A DNA stretch of 64,000 nucleotides, taken from contig DCJA01000019.1 of the NCBI GenBank assembly GCA_002317175.1, positions 2,238 to 66,237 on the forward strand. Direction: 5' to 3'. This document shows, piece by piece, positions 39,910 to 49,147 of the stretch. The stretch comes from Lachnospiraceae bacterium UBA1712 (GTDB lineage: Bacteria > Bacillota > Clostridia > Lachnospirales > Lachnospiraceae). Position 1 is the first letter of the stretch, and each line of letters starts with the position of its first letter. The translations under genes and the position numbers were made by a program. The notes beneath the pieces are model-generated. The model worked only from the letters and a program-made list of their open reading frames with translations. It made no database searches and was not told the DNA's origin.

Positions 39910-40926
39910 CTAATCCTCGTAGCCGTTAGGATTATTCTTCTGCCATCTCCAGGAATCCTCACACATCTCCTTTATCTCTCGCTGCGCAACCCATCCCAGT
40001 TCCTTCTGAGCTTTGGTAGAATCTGCATAACATGCATCTATGTCTCCTGCTCTTCTTGGCTTTATAGAATAAGGAATCTTAACACCTGTAGCTTCCTCAA
40101 AATTCTTTACTACATCAAGAACTGAATATCCGTGGCCTGTTCCCAGGTTGTAGATTGACAGTCCTGATCCAGGAGCAAATTTAAGCAAGGCCTTAACATG
40201 TCCAACTGCAAGATCTACAACATGAATATAATCTCTTACGCCTGTACCGTCTGGAGTGTTGTAATCATCTCCAAATACTCCAAGTTCTTTAAGTTTTCCA
40301 ACTGCAACCTGTGTTACATATGGCATAAGATTGTTTGGTATACCGTTAGGATTCTCTCCCATTGTGCCAGACTTATGGGCTCCAATTGGATTGAAGTATC
40401 TAAGAAGAACTATGTTCCATTCATTATCTGCCTTCTGAACATCCATCATAATCTGTTCAATCATTGACTTTGTCCATCCATATGGATTAGTACATGTACC
40501 CTTTGGACACTCTTCTGTAATAGGTACAAAAGCAGGATCACCATATACAGTTGCCGAAGAAGAAAAGATAATGTTCTTGCAGGCATGATTACCCATTACT
40601 TCCAACAGATTAAGTGTACCAGCGATATTATTCTCGTAGTACATCATAGGCTTCTTTACAGATTCACCCACCGCCTTTAATCCTGCAAAATGGATAACTC
40701 CGTCCACCTTTTCCTTATCAAATACAGCTTCAAGTGCTGCCTTATCACATATATCTGCCTTATAAAAAACAGGTCTGATTCCTGTAATAGCCTCTATTCT
40801 GTCAACTACCTTTTCCTTTGAGTTGCACAGATTATCTAAAATAACAACTTCATGACCTGCCTGCTGCAATTCAACAACTGTGTGGCTTCCAATGAATCCT
40901 GTTCCACCTGTCACTAAAATTCTCAT
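39910..40926 (-). CDS. galE: UDP-glucose 4-epimerase
   Basis: Interconverts UDP-glucose and UDP-galactose. The 338-aa SDR enzyme has NAD-binding TGGTGFIGSH at the N terminus, SSSATVYG (Ser, about 124) and YGWTKS (Tyr/Lys at about 149/153). AAGGAGTAGAGT precedes the ATG. It sits 94 bases downstream of a sugar nucleotidyltransferase gene; a hairpin (40965-40986) lies between. The two may serve cell-surface polysaccharide synthesis. Confidence 0.95.
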   Translation of the reverse strand: MRILVTGGTGFIGSHTVVELQQAGHEVVILDNLCNSKEKVVDRIEAITGIRPVFYKADICDKAALEAVFDKEKVDGVIHFAGLKAVGESVKKPMMYYENNIAGTLNLLEVMGNHACKNIIFSSSATVYGDPAFVPITEECPKGTCTNPYGWTKSMIEQIMMDVQKADNEWNIVLLRYFNPIGAHKSGTMGENPNGIPNNLMPYVTQVAVGKLKELGVFGDDYNTPDGTGVRDYIHVVDLAVGHVKALLKFAPGSGLSIYNLGTGHGYSVLDVVKNFEEATGVKIPYSIKPRRAGDIDACYADSTKAQKELGWVAQREIKEMCEDSWRWQKNNPNGYED

Positions 40927-40964
40927 ACTCTACTCCTTAATCTATGTTTCATAAAACTCATAAG

Positions 40965-40986
40965 AAGATGATGTTGCCATCATCTT
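40965..40986 (-). terminator. Hairpin between the nucleotidyltransferase gene and galE
   Basis: AAGATGATG, loop, CATCATCTT: a 9-bp perfect stem. The T tract is poor on the minus strand (CTTATGAGTTTT), so termination may be partial. Confidence 0.45.
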
Positions 40987-41020
40987 CCCCTCTTTTTCCA
41001 TATCAAATACTACGAAAACA

Positions 41021-41938
41021 TTATTTCCAAAGATACTCTGGATATTCTCCTGCATCCTTAAGCTTCTTAATGTTTTCTACTACAAATGGCTTATCCTCTT
41101 TATAAGTAACACCAAACCATCTGTCAGAGCTCTTAAGCACTTCTACCGTAGCCTTACCAGCTTTAATCAGTACATCCACCTCTGTTGGAATAAGGCACTC
41201 AGCCTTCATAGGATTCTGTGCAACCTTCTCCTTGAAGAATTTTTCCATGGCAATATCAAATTCTCCAAATAAGCCTGGCTTAAATCCCCACATATTCATG
41301 GAAACAGGTGTCTCTACATCTATCGGACTGAAGCTTACTCCCTCATCCTCTGAGAATGCTGCTCCTGTCTCTGTCTTAATCAGATTCTTCTGCTCAACAA
41401 TATGTGAAAGCTTACTGTTATCATCTACATTACATACACCTCTTGTAACACTTCCCTTTTCTGTAAGTGTCTTTCCGAGTTCGTATGCAACCATAGCGTA
41501 CTTGTCATCTTCTTCAATGGTATCTGTTAAAAACTGATACATAACCTTGTAACCATGCTTGCCGTAATAATCGTCAGCATTGATTACCATAAATGGTCCC
41601 TTAACCACATCCTTGCATCTCATGATTGCATGAGTTGTTCCCCAAGGCTTTACTCTTCCTTCTGGAATTGTAAAATAGTCTGGAACATCGTTGATATCCT
41701 GGAATACATACTCAACTTCCATGTGACGCGATATAGCATCGCCAACGCATTCTCTAAAGTCTGCTTCCATCTCTTTTTTAATAATAAATACTACTTTTTC
41801 AAATCCTGCTGCCTTTGCATCATATATTGAAAAATCTATAATTTTGTGTCCCTGCTCATCTACAGGATCCATCTGTTTAAGTCCACCATAACGGCTTCCC
41901 ATACCTGCTGCCAAAATTACCAAAACTGGTTTGTCCAT
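41021..41938 (-). CDS. Sugar-phosphate nucleotidyltransferase (NTP_transferase)
   Basis: A 305-aa enzyme with the nucleotide-binding opening LVILAAGMGSRYGGLKQM, KPWGTTHAIMRC and the metal-binding NADDYYG (about residue 118). This fits transfer of NMP to a sugar-1-phosphate. It differs from GalU/GlgC enough that the sugar and nucleotide cannot be assigned. The adjacent galE suggests a UDP-hexose pathway. AGGAGTAGT precedes the ATG. Confidence 0.82.
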   Translation of the reverse strand: MDKPVLVILAAGMGSRYGGLKQMDPVDEQGHKIIDFSIYDAKAAGFEKVVFIIKKEMEADFRECVGDAISRHMEVEYVFQDINDVPDYFTIPEGRVKPWGTTHAIMRCKDVVKGPFMVINADDYYGKHGYKVMYQFLTDTIEEDDKYAMVAYELGKTLTEKGSVTRGVCNVDDNSKLSHIVEQKNLIKTETGAAFSEDEGVSFSPIDVETPVSMNMWGFKPGLFGEFDIAMEKFFKEKVAQNPMKAECLIPTEVDVLIKAGKATVEVLKSSDRWFGVTYKEDKPFVVENIKKLKDAGEYPEYLWK

Positions 41939-42045
41939 ATACTACTCCTTTAAATAAACGTATCTATATAATTATACCTTTTTTACCCTTATTTGTCCAA
42001 CCCGTGAACACAGCCTCCAGACTGAAACTGTCACGGGCACTATAG

Positions 42046-42618
42046 TCACTTCTTTCTGACACTTGCAAAGCCAATGAAACAGCCACAGGCCCCTCCCAGA
42101 ATATGAGTAAGCTGTGACACATTGTCACTGACAAATAATGCATTAAAGACTTCCTGTCCAATATACAAAATGCATACAAGAATAAGAGTCAGTGGAATCT
42201 TTCCATTCTTAAGGCCAGTCATTGATGAAAGAATAATGAAACAGAATACAACACCGCTGGCTCCAAGAAGAGCAGTTCCAGGAAACAAAAGACAATTGAT
42301 TACGCCAGTAACAAACGCTGTAATGGCAATCATACTGATAGTCATCTTACTTCCATACTTTTCCTCTATTCCTGGTCCCAAGAGCAGGAAGAACATCATA
42401 TTACCCAGATAATGAGATATATCCGCATGACCTAGTACATGAGTAAACAGTCTTATATATGTCAGTGGGTTAAGCAGGGATGACCTATATACGCAAAACA
42501 GCAATTTGTTGCTTATTCCGCCTGTCAACATATTAAGGACCAACGCTATCAATGATACTCCGGCAAAAGTAAGTATAACCGGAGAGTTATAGTCTATTAC
42601 TTTCTTCTTGTTCATCAC
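42046..42618 (-). CDS. Rhomboid-family intramembrane serine protease
   Basis: A 190-aa membrane protein with six helices. Family signatures are HADISHYLGNMMFFLLLGPGIE (H-x-x-x-N, about 65-85), the catalytic Ser in LLGASGVVF (about 120) and the His in LTHILGGACG (about 171). Rhomboids cut membrane helices of substrate proteins. A start one codon later (MNKKK) is equally possible. It begins 16 bases after the class II aldolase-like gene and ends the long minus-strand unit; an inverted repeat (CCCGTGA 42001-42007 / TCACGGG 42031-42037) follows. Confidence 0.9.
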   Translation of the reverse strand: MMNKKKVIDYNSPVILTFAGVSLIALVLNMLTGGISNKLLFCVYRSSLLNPLTYIRLFTHVLGHADISHYLGNMMFFLLLGPGIEEKYGSKMTISMIAITAFVTGVINCLLFPGTALLGASGVVFCFIILSSMTGLKNGKIPLTLILVCILYIGQEVFNALFVSDNVSQLTHILGGACGCFIGFASVRKK

Positions 42619-42634
42619 ATCAACCTTTTGAAAA

Positions 42635-43873
42635 CTACTTTAATTTTGAATATGTCTCTTTATAGAATTTTCTTTCCTTCTTTGCTATTCTCTTTGGAAC
42701 AGCCTTTGCTTCTGGATGACACATAGCTAGCTTCGCAGCCATACATCCCTTTTCAAGTACATATGCTGTCGCTTCTACATCGCTTTCACTTCCGCCTACA
42801 CAGATAGCTCCCTGTCCAGCAATCAGGACAGCGCTATTGCCCTTAAAGCCTTTAACTATAGTAGATGCTGATTCAAAATGAGGTTTTTTGCCAATCTTAC
42901 CCACACACCTGATATCCTCACCAACAATCTGTGCCTGATCATCAATATATGCATCAAATCCCTTTGACTTAAGACTGATATCCACAATGTTAGGTAATGT
43001 TACATGATATATACAGCTTATATCCCTGTCTTCATATATTTTGGAATGCAACAATGCTATCTTGTTAAGTTTTCTCTTAAACACATTCTTACTGATAGGC
43101 TTCTTGTCACCAAGACTAAATTTATATTCATCTTCACCAAGAGAAAGTGTTATTTCATTGCCCTCTATATGACTATATCCATAATCCACATAGCCACCTG
43201 CCTTAAGATCAGCCTCATCAGCCTCTTCTACATCTGCAGTCTGGTCCACTTCGCCCATATCCAGCTGATCCTTAACATCAATTCTTGCAAAACCCTCTGT
43301 GAATCTCTCATACTTATATTTGCACACCTGCTCAAGGCATGAACTAATCTCAAATGTGTTTTCAAAATCAGTTCCCATGCACAAAACACCATGATTTTTC
43401 AGCAGAATTGCATTGATGTTCTGCGCCTTCTTGAGAGTTTTTTTCACCTGTTTTCTGAGTGGTTCGGAAGAAGACATACCATATGAGGCACAAAGTACCT
43501 TCTCCCCCAAAAACTTTCTTTCCTCTTGTGACAGTTCAAGATCTTCACCAGTAATACTTACTACAGAAGCGTAGGTCTGATGAGTATGAACCACAAAATT
43601 TACTTCTGCTTTTGAAGCATATACATCTGCATGTATTCCACATTCAGATGAAGGCTTTATATCCCCTTCATATGTACATTTCTTAATATCCACCACTACT
43701 ATTTCTGCAGGAGTCAGGTTCTCATAAGCTCTTCCACTTGGGGTAATAACGAACTGAGTGTCACTTATTCTGGCACTGATATTCCCCCATGTCCTTACTA
43801 TTAAGCCTTCTTTCTGTAGCTTCAATCCTGCATCAATTACAAGCTGTTTAGCTTCTTCAATTGAATATGCCAT
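42635..43873 (-). CDS. Tandem class II aldolase/adducin-domain protein
   Basis: 412 aa. The first half (1-190) is a full class II aldolase domain with metal ligands HADVY, VVHTHQTYAS and LLKNHGVLC (sugar-phosphate aldolase or epimerase type, like FucA/AraD). An acidic linker (about 203-220, DQTADVEEADEAD) follows, then a second, degenerate copy (about 245-400: VFKRKLNKIALLH, IYHVTLPNIV, VLIAGQGAICVGG) without the His ligands. ATG 43873 has GGGGTAG upstream; an earlier start at 43891 is less likely. Its place just after sugar-sensing genes suggests carbohydrate catabolism, but the substrate is open. Confidence 0.85.
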   Translation of the reverse strand: MAYSIEEAKQLVIDAGLKLQKEGLIVRTWGNISARISDTQFVITPSGRAYENLTPAEIVVVDIKKCTYEGDIKPSSECGIHADVYASKAEVNFVVHTHQTYASVVSITGEDLELSQEERKFLGEKVLCASYGMSSSEPLRKQVKKTLKKAQNINAILLKNHGVLCMGTDFENTFEISSCLEQVCKYKYERFTEGFARIDVKDQLDMGEVDQTADVEEADEADLKAGGYVDYGYSHIEGNEITLSLGEDEYKFSLGDKKPISKNVFKRKLNKIALLHSKIYEDRDISCIYHVTLPNIVDISLKSKGFDAYIDDQAQIVGEDIRCVGKIGKKPHFESASTIVKGFKGNSAVLIAGQGAICVGGSESDVEATAYVLEKGCMAAKLAMCHPEAKAVPKRIAKKERKFYKETYSKLK

Positions 43874-43909
43874 AGTTTTTTCTACCCCCAAATCTATGCT
43901 ATATCTCTA

Positions 43910-45235
43910 TTATAATATATGTGTTGCTACAATTACAGTTCTTGATTGCTTCCTGTCTGTCATATATTGCTTTACTCTGCCAATAGTGTCTTCATCCATT
44001 CCGGTAAATGGTTCATCCATCAGAAGAATGTCTGAGGGGTATTCCATAGCTCTCACTATAGCTACTCTTCTCTTCATACCACCGCTTAGCTCACGGCAGG
44101 GTTTATCCAGACTATCCTTATCAAGAATTTGCTCTAAAGCCTGTCTGGCTCTGGCCTCACCAATTCCTGTGATCGCTACATTGGTTACAGCACTGTAATC
44201 TTCGCAAAGTCTGTCCTCCTGAAATACCATGCTGACATTTCCATTTACCTGTATGCTTCCCCTATCAGCTTCTACTAAGCCTGCAATCATATGAAGAAGT
44301 GTAGTCTTTCCACTTCCAGACCTGTCGCTGATAGTATATTCCTCACCATATGCGTAGCTTGCACTAAAGTCCTCATATAGCGTCTTATCACCATAGCTTT
44401 TTGAAAGATGAGCTATCTTTATACTGTCATCATCCATTTTATTTCCTGCTTCAACAGTTTGAATGACAGCATGCTTTCTTTCACTACAATGTAGCTTGGC
44501 CGTAAGCAGTTTCTTTGCAACAAACACAATAAACTTTTCACTTGCAAAGCTTAGCACTATTGTCACAAGCGCCCAGGCAAATACTTCAGCAGTTTCAAAA
44601 TACACTTTTGATGTATATAACTGACCTCCCACAGAATTGCTGCTAAGTCCTATAACCTCAGCCGCCACTCCTGCCTTCCAGCTCATGCCAATAGCTGACT
44701 TAATTGCACTGAGAATAAACGGCTTGAGTGAAGGTCTGTATATGTACTTCAGTCGGTTTCTCCTGGATATGCCAAATACTACTGCCATCTCCAGAAGCTT
44801 AATGTCTGTACTTCTTATTCCCTCAAGAAGATTGCTGTATACAACTGGAATGACGATTATCATACTTATAACAAACGACAGATTACGCGGTCCCCACCAG
44901 ATTAGTAATATTACAGCAAATGCAGCAACAGGTACTGATTTGCATAGACTTACCAGTGGTGAAATGATAAGTTCAGCCAGTTCAGATCTGTGAGCCAGTA
45001 TAGCCATAACTGATGCCATCAACGTTCCCAGCAGGAAACCAAGCATGATACGTTCAAGACTTCCTAATACCGAGGTATAGAAATCCATCCGCAACAACAG
45101 TCTCCCTAAAGCCAGAAGAGTATCCACTGGTGATGCCAGCAGTAGCTTATTATTCACTATTTTCGCTAAAATAAACCAAACGGTTACCCATAGGGCAACC
45201 GCTAGTATTTGTTTAATCAGTTTTTTATTCTGCAT
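43910..45235 (-). CDS. Fused ABC transporter: SsuC-type permease plus ATPase in one chain
   Basis: A 441-aa protein. Residues 1-245 form an SsuC/TauC-like permease with six helices (LGSLERIMLGFLLGT; the coupling loop around SAIGMSWKAGVAAE). Residues 260-441 form an ABC ATPase with the signature ELSGGMKRR, Walker B LLMDEPFTGMD and the H-loop His. Two features are odd: the P-loop reads SDRSGSGKTT, with Asp where the first Gly belongs, and the chain stops two residues after the H-loop His (VATHIL). The start ATG 45235 overlaps the binding-protein stop by 11 bases. Nitrate/sulfonate/thiamine-precursor type importers normally have two separate genes. Confidence 0.85.
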   Translation of the reverse strand: MQNKKLIKQILAVALWVTVWFILAKIVNNKLLLASPVDTLLALGRLLLRMDFYTSVLGSLERIMLGFLLGTLMASVMAILAHRSELAELIISPLVSLCKSVPVAAFAVILLIWWGPRNLSFVISMIIVIPVVYSNLLEGIRSTDIKLLEMAVVFGISRRNRLKYIYRPSLKPFILSAIKSAIGMSWKAGVAAEVIGLSSNSVGGQLYTSKVYFETAEVFAWALVTIVLSFASEKFIVFVAKKLLTAKLHCSERKHAVIQTVEAGNKMDDDSIKIAHLSKSYGDKTLYEDFSASYAYGEEYTISDRSGSGKTTLLHMIAGLVEADRGSIQVNGNVSMVFQEDRLCEDYSAVTNVAITGIGEARARQALEQILDKDSLDKPCRELSGGMKRRVAIVRAMEYPSDILLMDEPFTGMDEDTIGRVKQYMTDRKQSRTVIVATHIL

Positions 45236-46199
45236 AATAGAAGTCTTCTTCTGGTACATCTCCACCTGTAAGTCTTGCATTAAATGCATTCAACGATGCA
45301 AGGTAACCCTGAAGCGCATTTTTCATCTCAGCTCCAGTGATACATACTATATTGCAGTTTGGAATTGCCTTTTTAGCAATAGGCTCCTTTGCAATAATCT
45401 CGGCCTTTACAGCAAGTGCAGCAGTTGTATCCACATCGCTGTTTGCAGCTTCAACACTCTTCGCATGCTCTGCCAGGAAAGTTTTAACTGCTTCAGGATG
45501 TTCTGTTGCAAAATCTTTTCTTACAACAGTTACTCCTGTAATCATTCTTGAGCCATCACCACCGTATATATTATTCCATTCTTCACTAAGGTCCAATACA
45601 ACCTTAAGGTTTTCATTTTGAATTGTTGCTGCAGTTACAAATGGTTGTGGTAAAACACCTACGGCCTCTGGATTCTGTGCCAGCATGGCCACCACTTCTG
45701 TTGCCTCTGATTTAAATTCTATTGTGTAGTCATCCTCAGAGAAACCGCTTCCCTGAAGAACTGACATTATTGCTGCCTCAGGAGTAGCACCTTCTCCTGT
45801 AGAATATATAGTTTTGCCCTTTAGATCTGCAACACTTGCGATACTGTCATCACCAGTTACCACATATAGCACTCCAAGTGTATTGATATCTATTACCTGT
45901 ACTGCCTTTTCAGACTTATTATAAAGGTTTGCCGCTGCATTGGCTGGAATTAATGCTATATCAAGCTCTCCCTTAATCATCAGAGGAAGTATCTCATCTG
46001 CACCTGTATAAATGTTGAATTCATAGTTGCCCTCTGCCTCACCAGCTTCTGACTTATCCATCAGATTAAGCAGGCCTAAGCTTGTGGCACCCTTAAGTGA
46101 TCCAACCTTTACACTGACATCATCCTTTTTGCCGCATCCGCACATCATCACAAGTGCAAGCAGCAACATCAATACTGTAATTCTTTTACTTTTTTTCAT
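45225..46199 (-). CDS. SsuA/NMT1-like ABC substrate-binding lipoprotein
   Basis: A 324-aa exported lipoprotein: signal peptide with lipobox MCGC (Cys22), then a periplasmic-binding fold of the SsuA/THI5 type (VGSLKGATSLGLL, DIALIPANAA, LKGKTIYSTGEGATPEA, NPEAVGVLPQPFV). It would deliver a small molecule (sulfonate, thiamine precursor or similar) to the fused transporter encoded next. Its ATG overlaps the end of the GGDEF gene by 14 bases, so the transporter is in the same operon as the signalling genes. Confidence 0.88.
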   Translation of the reverse strand: MKKSKRITVLMLLLALVMMCGCGKKDDVSVKVGSLKGATSLGLLNLMDKSEAGEAEGNYEFNIYTGADEILPLMIKGELDIALIPANAAANLYNKSEKAVQVIDINTLGVLYVVTGDDSIASVADLKGKTIYSTGEGATPEAAIMSVLQGSGFSEDDYTIEFKSEATEVVAMLAQNPEAVGVLPQPFVTAATIQNENLKVVLDLSEEWNNIYGGDGSRMITGVTVVRKDFATEHPEAVKTFLAEHAKSVEAANSDVDTTAALAVKAEIIAKEPIAKKAIPNCNIVCITGAEMKNALQGYLASLNAFNARLTGGDVPEEDFYYAE

Positions 46200-48087
46200 C
46201 TTCGTATGTCCTTTTCTTATGTTTATACATATATTCGTCTGCCATTATAACATACTCTTCAAGTGTTTTCTCGTCTTCTGGTCCAACCATTATATATCCC
46301 GAGCTAATAGACAGTTTGTAAGGGAGCACCATTTCCTCTCCTCGTCTTGTTACTGTGCTGGAGAGTCTCTCGCACATATACTGCACAGTCTGCTCATCAT
46401 CGCATTCACCAATGATTACAAACTCATCGCCACCATATCTGACAGCACTCCATTCGTTATTAATACATTCCTGGACAACGCTTGCTATTACTCTGATAGC
46501 CATATCTCCCTGAAGATGTCCAAATGTATCATTGATATATTTCATTCGATTAATATCTGCGAAAACGATAACATTACTGTTACCCATACTTCTGGAATTC
46601 TCGTATTTGGCCTTTACTATTCTCTCGTATCCAAGTCTGTTATAGAGTCCTGTAAGCGCATCCTTTACAGACAGCTCCAACAGCTCATCATTGAGCTTAT
46701 TTAATCTCATGGAATTACGATACTTATCAAATAATTCTCCCATTCTGGTAACATATGGGTACATGGATCTGTTTCTTATGTGCTCCATCTGATCCCTCAT
46801 TACCATATATCCAAAGATATTATCCCTGCTGTGCAGAGAACAAATTACATATGTATGTCCCTCTGTGTCCTGCTCATAATTAGGAATCAGCTTATCAGTG
46901 CTAAAACTGTTCAACGAGTAAGCTTCGTCATCTTTGATTCCTACAACGACCTCCATAGTTTTGCCATAGCTCTTATTCTTAAGGCTGACTTCCTTGGAGT
47001 AGATATTCTGTTTGAACCTGCGCTCAAGTACAATAGAAAAGCCATTGCCTTCATACAGATGATTGTTGCTGAAATGACTCATAAGTACTCTCGGCAGCTC
47101 CTCATAGTTTTTGGCGGAGAAGAAAGTCTTTTGAAGAGCATTATTGGCACGTTCAAAAATTATATTCCTTTCCGAAGACATGAAACTTTCCTGAGCCAGT
47201 TTTTTTCTTGCTTTCTGTGCTATCACATCATTTGGACATCCACAGCTCTCACCCACTATAAAATCACAGACATACTCTCTGCTTTCAGGCTTACCTGTCT
47301 CAAGCATCTCATACAGTAATTCTGCGCTGCCAAAGCCCATCTTCTCATATGGCTGAGCAAGAGTAGTTAGAGATGGTGAAAATGTTCTGCTGAGGTCGAT
47401 ATTATCAAATCCAGTAACCAGAACATCCTCTGGTACACTGTAACCTTTTTCCTCCAGAGTAGTACATACCGCTAAGGCACCTACGTCATTGGCGCACATT
47501 ATCAGGTCCGGAAGACCGTCCTTTCTGTCTGTCATCCTTCTGGTTGCCTTTACTACAGACGCATATTCCCAGTTACAGTAGTAGATATCTTCATTCCTTA
47601 TCTCTACGCCACTTTTCTCAAAAACTTCCTTAGCTGCTCTTAATCTTTCATTGGATTCACTATTATCCTTGTGACCAGCTATGAATACTATCGAATTAAT
47701 ATCATGTTGAGTTGTCATATGTTCGCTCAGAATCTTCATGGATTCATAGTTATTGCAGGACATATAACCCAGCCCTTCCAGTTCTACGCCTATGCTTACT
47801 ACAGGTATTTTCTTCTCCACAAACATATTATGAAGTCGATCTATCTCCTTTTTAGAGCTCAACGAGTCTGGCACAAAGATGACCCCATCGAATTCATCGT
47901 AATTAGGAAGCTCGTGAATAATAAATTCTCCCTGATTGTATTCTTCAGACTCACTGTACTGTGAATAAGTAAGAAACAAAAACAGATCTATTCCCTTGTC
48001 CCTGGTATAACTGCTTATACCATTAACAATGTCACAAACACCCTTGTTGTACCAACCATTTGCTATAACTGCTATTTTCCCCTTCAT
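46186..48087 (-). CDS. Diguanylate cyclase with LacI/periplasmic-binding-type sensor domain
   Basis: 633 aa. Residues 1-285 form a sugar-binding fold like the effector domain of LacI regulators (IAVIANGWYNKG, GVIFVPDSL, DLIMCANDVGALAV, VTGFDNIDLSRTFSP), but without a helix-turn-helix, signal peptide or membrane helix, so it is cytoplasmic. A middle region (about 290-465, partly GAF-like) precedes a GGDEF domain with intact VRYGGDEFVI (about residue 550). I see no RxxD inhibitory site at the usual place (NNEW instead). ATG 48087 has AGGGGATTATTA upstream. It would convert an intracellular sugar signal into c-di-GMP. Confidence 0.88.
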   Translation of the reverse strand: MKGKIAVIANGWYNKGVCDIVNGISSYTRDKGIDLFLFLTYSQYSESEEYNQGEFIIHELPNYDEFDGVIFVPDSLSSKKEIDRLHNMFVEKKIPVVSIGVELEGLGYMSCNNYESMKILSEHMTTQHDINSIVFIAGHKDNSESNERLRAAKEVFEKSGVEIRNEDIYYCNWEYASVVKATRRMTDRKDGLPDLIMCANDVGALAVCTTLEEKGYSVPEDVLVTGFDNIDLSRTFSPSLTTLAQPYEKMGFGSAELLYEMLETGKPESREYVCDFIVGESCGCPNDVIAQKARKKLAQESFMSSERNIIFERANNALQKTFFSAKNYEELPRVLMSHFSNNHLYEGNGFSIVLERRFKQNIYSKEVSLKNKSYGKTMEVVVGIKDDEAYSLNSFSTDKLIPNYEQDTEGHTYVICSLHSRDNIFGYMVMRDQMEHIRNRSMYPYVTRMGELFDKYRNSMRLNKLNDELLELSVKDALTGLYNRLGYERIVKAKYENSRSMGNSNVIVFADINRMKYINDTFGHLQGDMAIRVIASVVQECINNEWSAVRYGGDEFVIIGECDDEQTVQYMCERLSSTVTRRGEEMVLPYKLSISSGYIMVGPEDEKTLEEYVIMADEYMYKHKKRTYEDEKK

Positions 48088-48097
48088 TAATAATCCC

Positions 48098-49147
48098 CTA
48101 TGGCATCTTATTTGGTGTATGCAGATATACATCTTCCTTTAGATGAAATCCGCTATTGATAATTACTTCGTTCATATTATCTGACGTAACTGCTATTGGC
48201 GTCAGCTTAACATATGGGACATCATATTTTCCATCGTTGATTGTTCCCACGTCTTCTCCACTGAGTTTTCCCTCTTTAATAAGTGATATAGTGCACTCAA
48301 TTGCACGGGCTGCCAGCTTTTCAACCGGCTTATAAACTGTCATGGTCTGTGTGCCTTCCACAATTCTCTGACATGCCTCAAGATCTGCATCCTGACCAAC
48401 TACCAGCATATTATCAGCTTTTCTGTTCTCAGAAAGAGCATGTACCACGCTTGTAGCAATATTGTCATTGCCACACATTATCGCATCTGTTTCATCTATT
48501 TTATCCAGATTGTTATAGACATACTCTCCACCCAGTTCAGCTCTCCAGCCTTCGCAGTGCATGGAGTCTATCACCTCCACACTATTTCTGTCCATCACAT
48601 CCTTAAATCCCGCTTCAACCTGTGGAACATTGTCATCTGCCATATTACCACCAATCATAATAACCTTGCCCCCGGCCAGACCATTATCGATTAGTGCTTT
48701 TCCCATTAGTTCTCCAACCCCATAATTGTCAAAGGATATATACAGATCCACATCCGAGCTGTGAATCAGTCGGTCATATGCAATTACCTTTATTCCGGCA
48801 TCTTTGGCCTTATCCACCACTTCATTGAGAGAATCAGAATCGATACATATTATAACTATTGCATCCATGCCCTTCTCAATAAAGTACTCAATCTGTTTTA
48901 TCTGCTCATTAATATCACCATTGGCATTCTGAACATTAACATCAGCCCCAACATCCTTGGCAAGGGAAACAAATATATCTCTGTCTCTCTGCCATCTTTC
49001 GATTACAAAAGAGTCAAAGCTCATACCAATCTGTATTTTTTTCTCCGATGAGTCCACACTTACACTCTGACTTTCCTCTTTGGACTTACAGCCACAGAGT
49101 AAAAGCATCACTGCAAGCATGAACACCAGAATCCTCTTACTCTTCAC
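48098..49147 (-). CDS. Sugar-binding lipoprotein (xylose-binding XylF-like)
   Basis: A 349-aa exported lipoprotein with lipobox LCGC (Cys20). The periplasmic-binding fold resembles D-xylose/ribose binders (IGMSFDSFVIERWQRDRD, VIICIDSDSLNEVV, IAYDRLIHSSDVDLYISFDNYGVG, DAIMCGNDNIATSVV, VVGQDADLEAC). No sugar permease or ATPase gene lies nearby. It overlaps the response-regulator gene by 11 bases. Xylose-binding proteins that sense rather than transport (XylFII with LytS) are known in clostridia; this is a likely parallel. Confidence 0.87.
   Translation of the reverse strand: MKSKRILVFMLAVMLLLCGCKSKEESQSVSVDSSEKKIQIGMSFDSFVIERWQRDRDIFVSLAKDVGADVNVQNANGDINEQIKQIEYFIEKGMDAIVIICIDSDSLNEVVDKAKDAGIKVIAYDRLIHSSDVDLYISFDNYGVGELMGKALIDNGLAGGKVIMIGGNMADDNVPQVEAGFKDVMDRNSVEVIDSMHCEGWRAELGGEYVYNNLDKIDETDAIMCGNDNIATSVVHALSENRKADNMLVVGQDADLEACQRIVEGTQTMTVYKPVEKLAARAIECTISLIKEGKLSGEDVGTINDGKYDVPYVKLTPIAVTSDNMNEVIINSGFHLKEDVYLHTPNKMP

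Noticed and set aside
42001..42037. CCCGTGA/TCACGGG inverted repeat as terminator after the rhomboid gene
   Set aside because: The 23-base loop and lack of a T tract make termination doubtful; mentioned only in the gene entry.
46027..46704. 225-codon plus-strand frame
   Set aside because: Antisense to the SsuA-like and GGDEF genes, both clearly coding on the minus strand.
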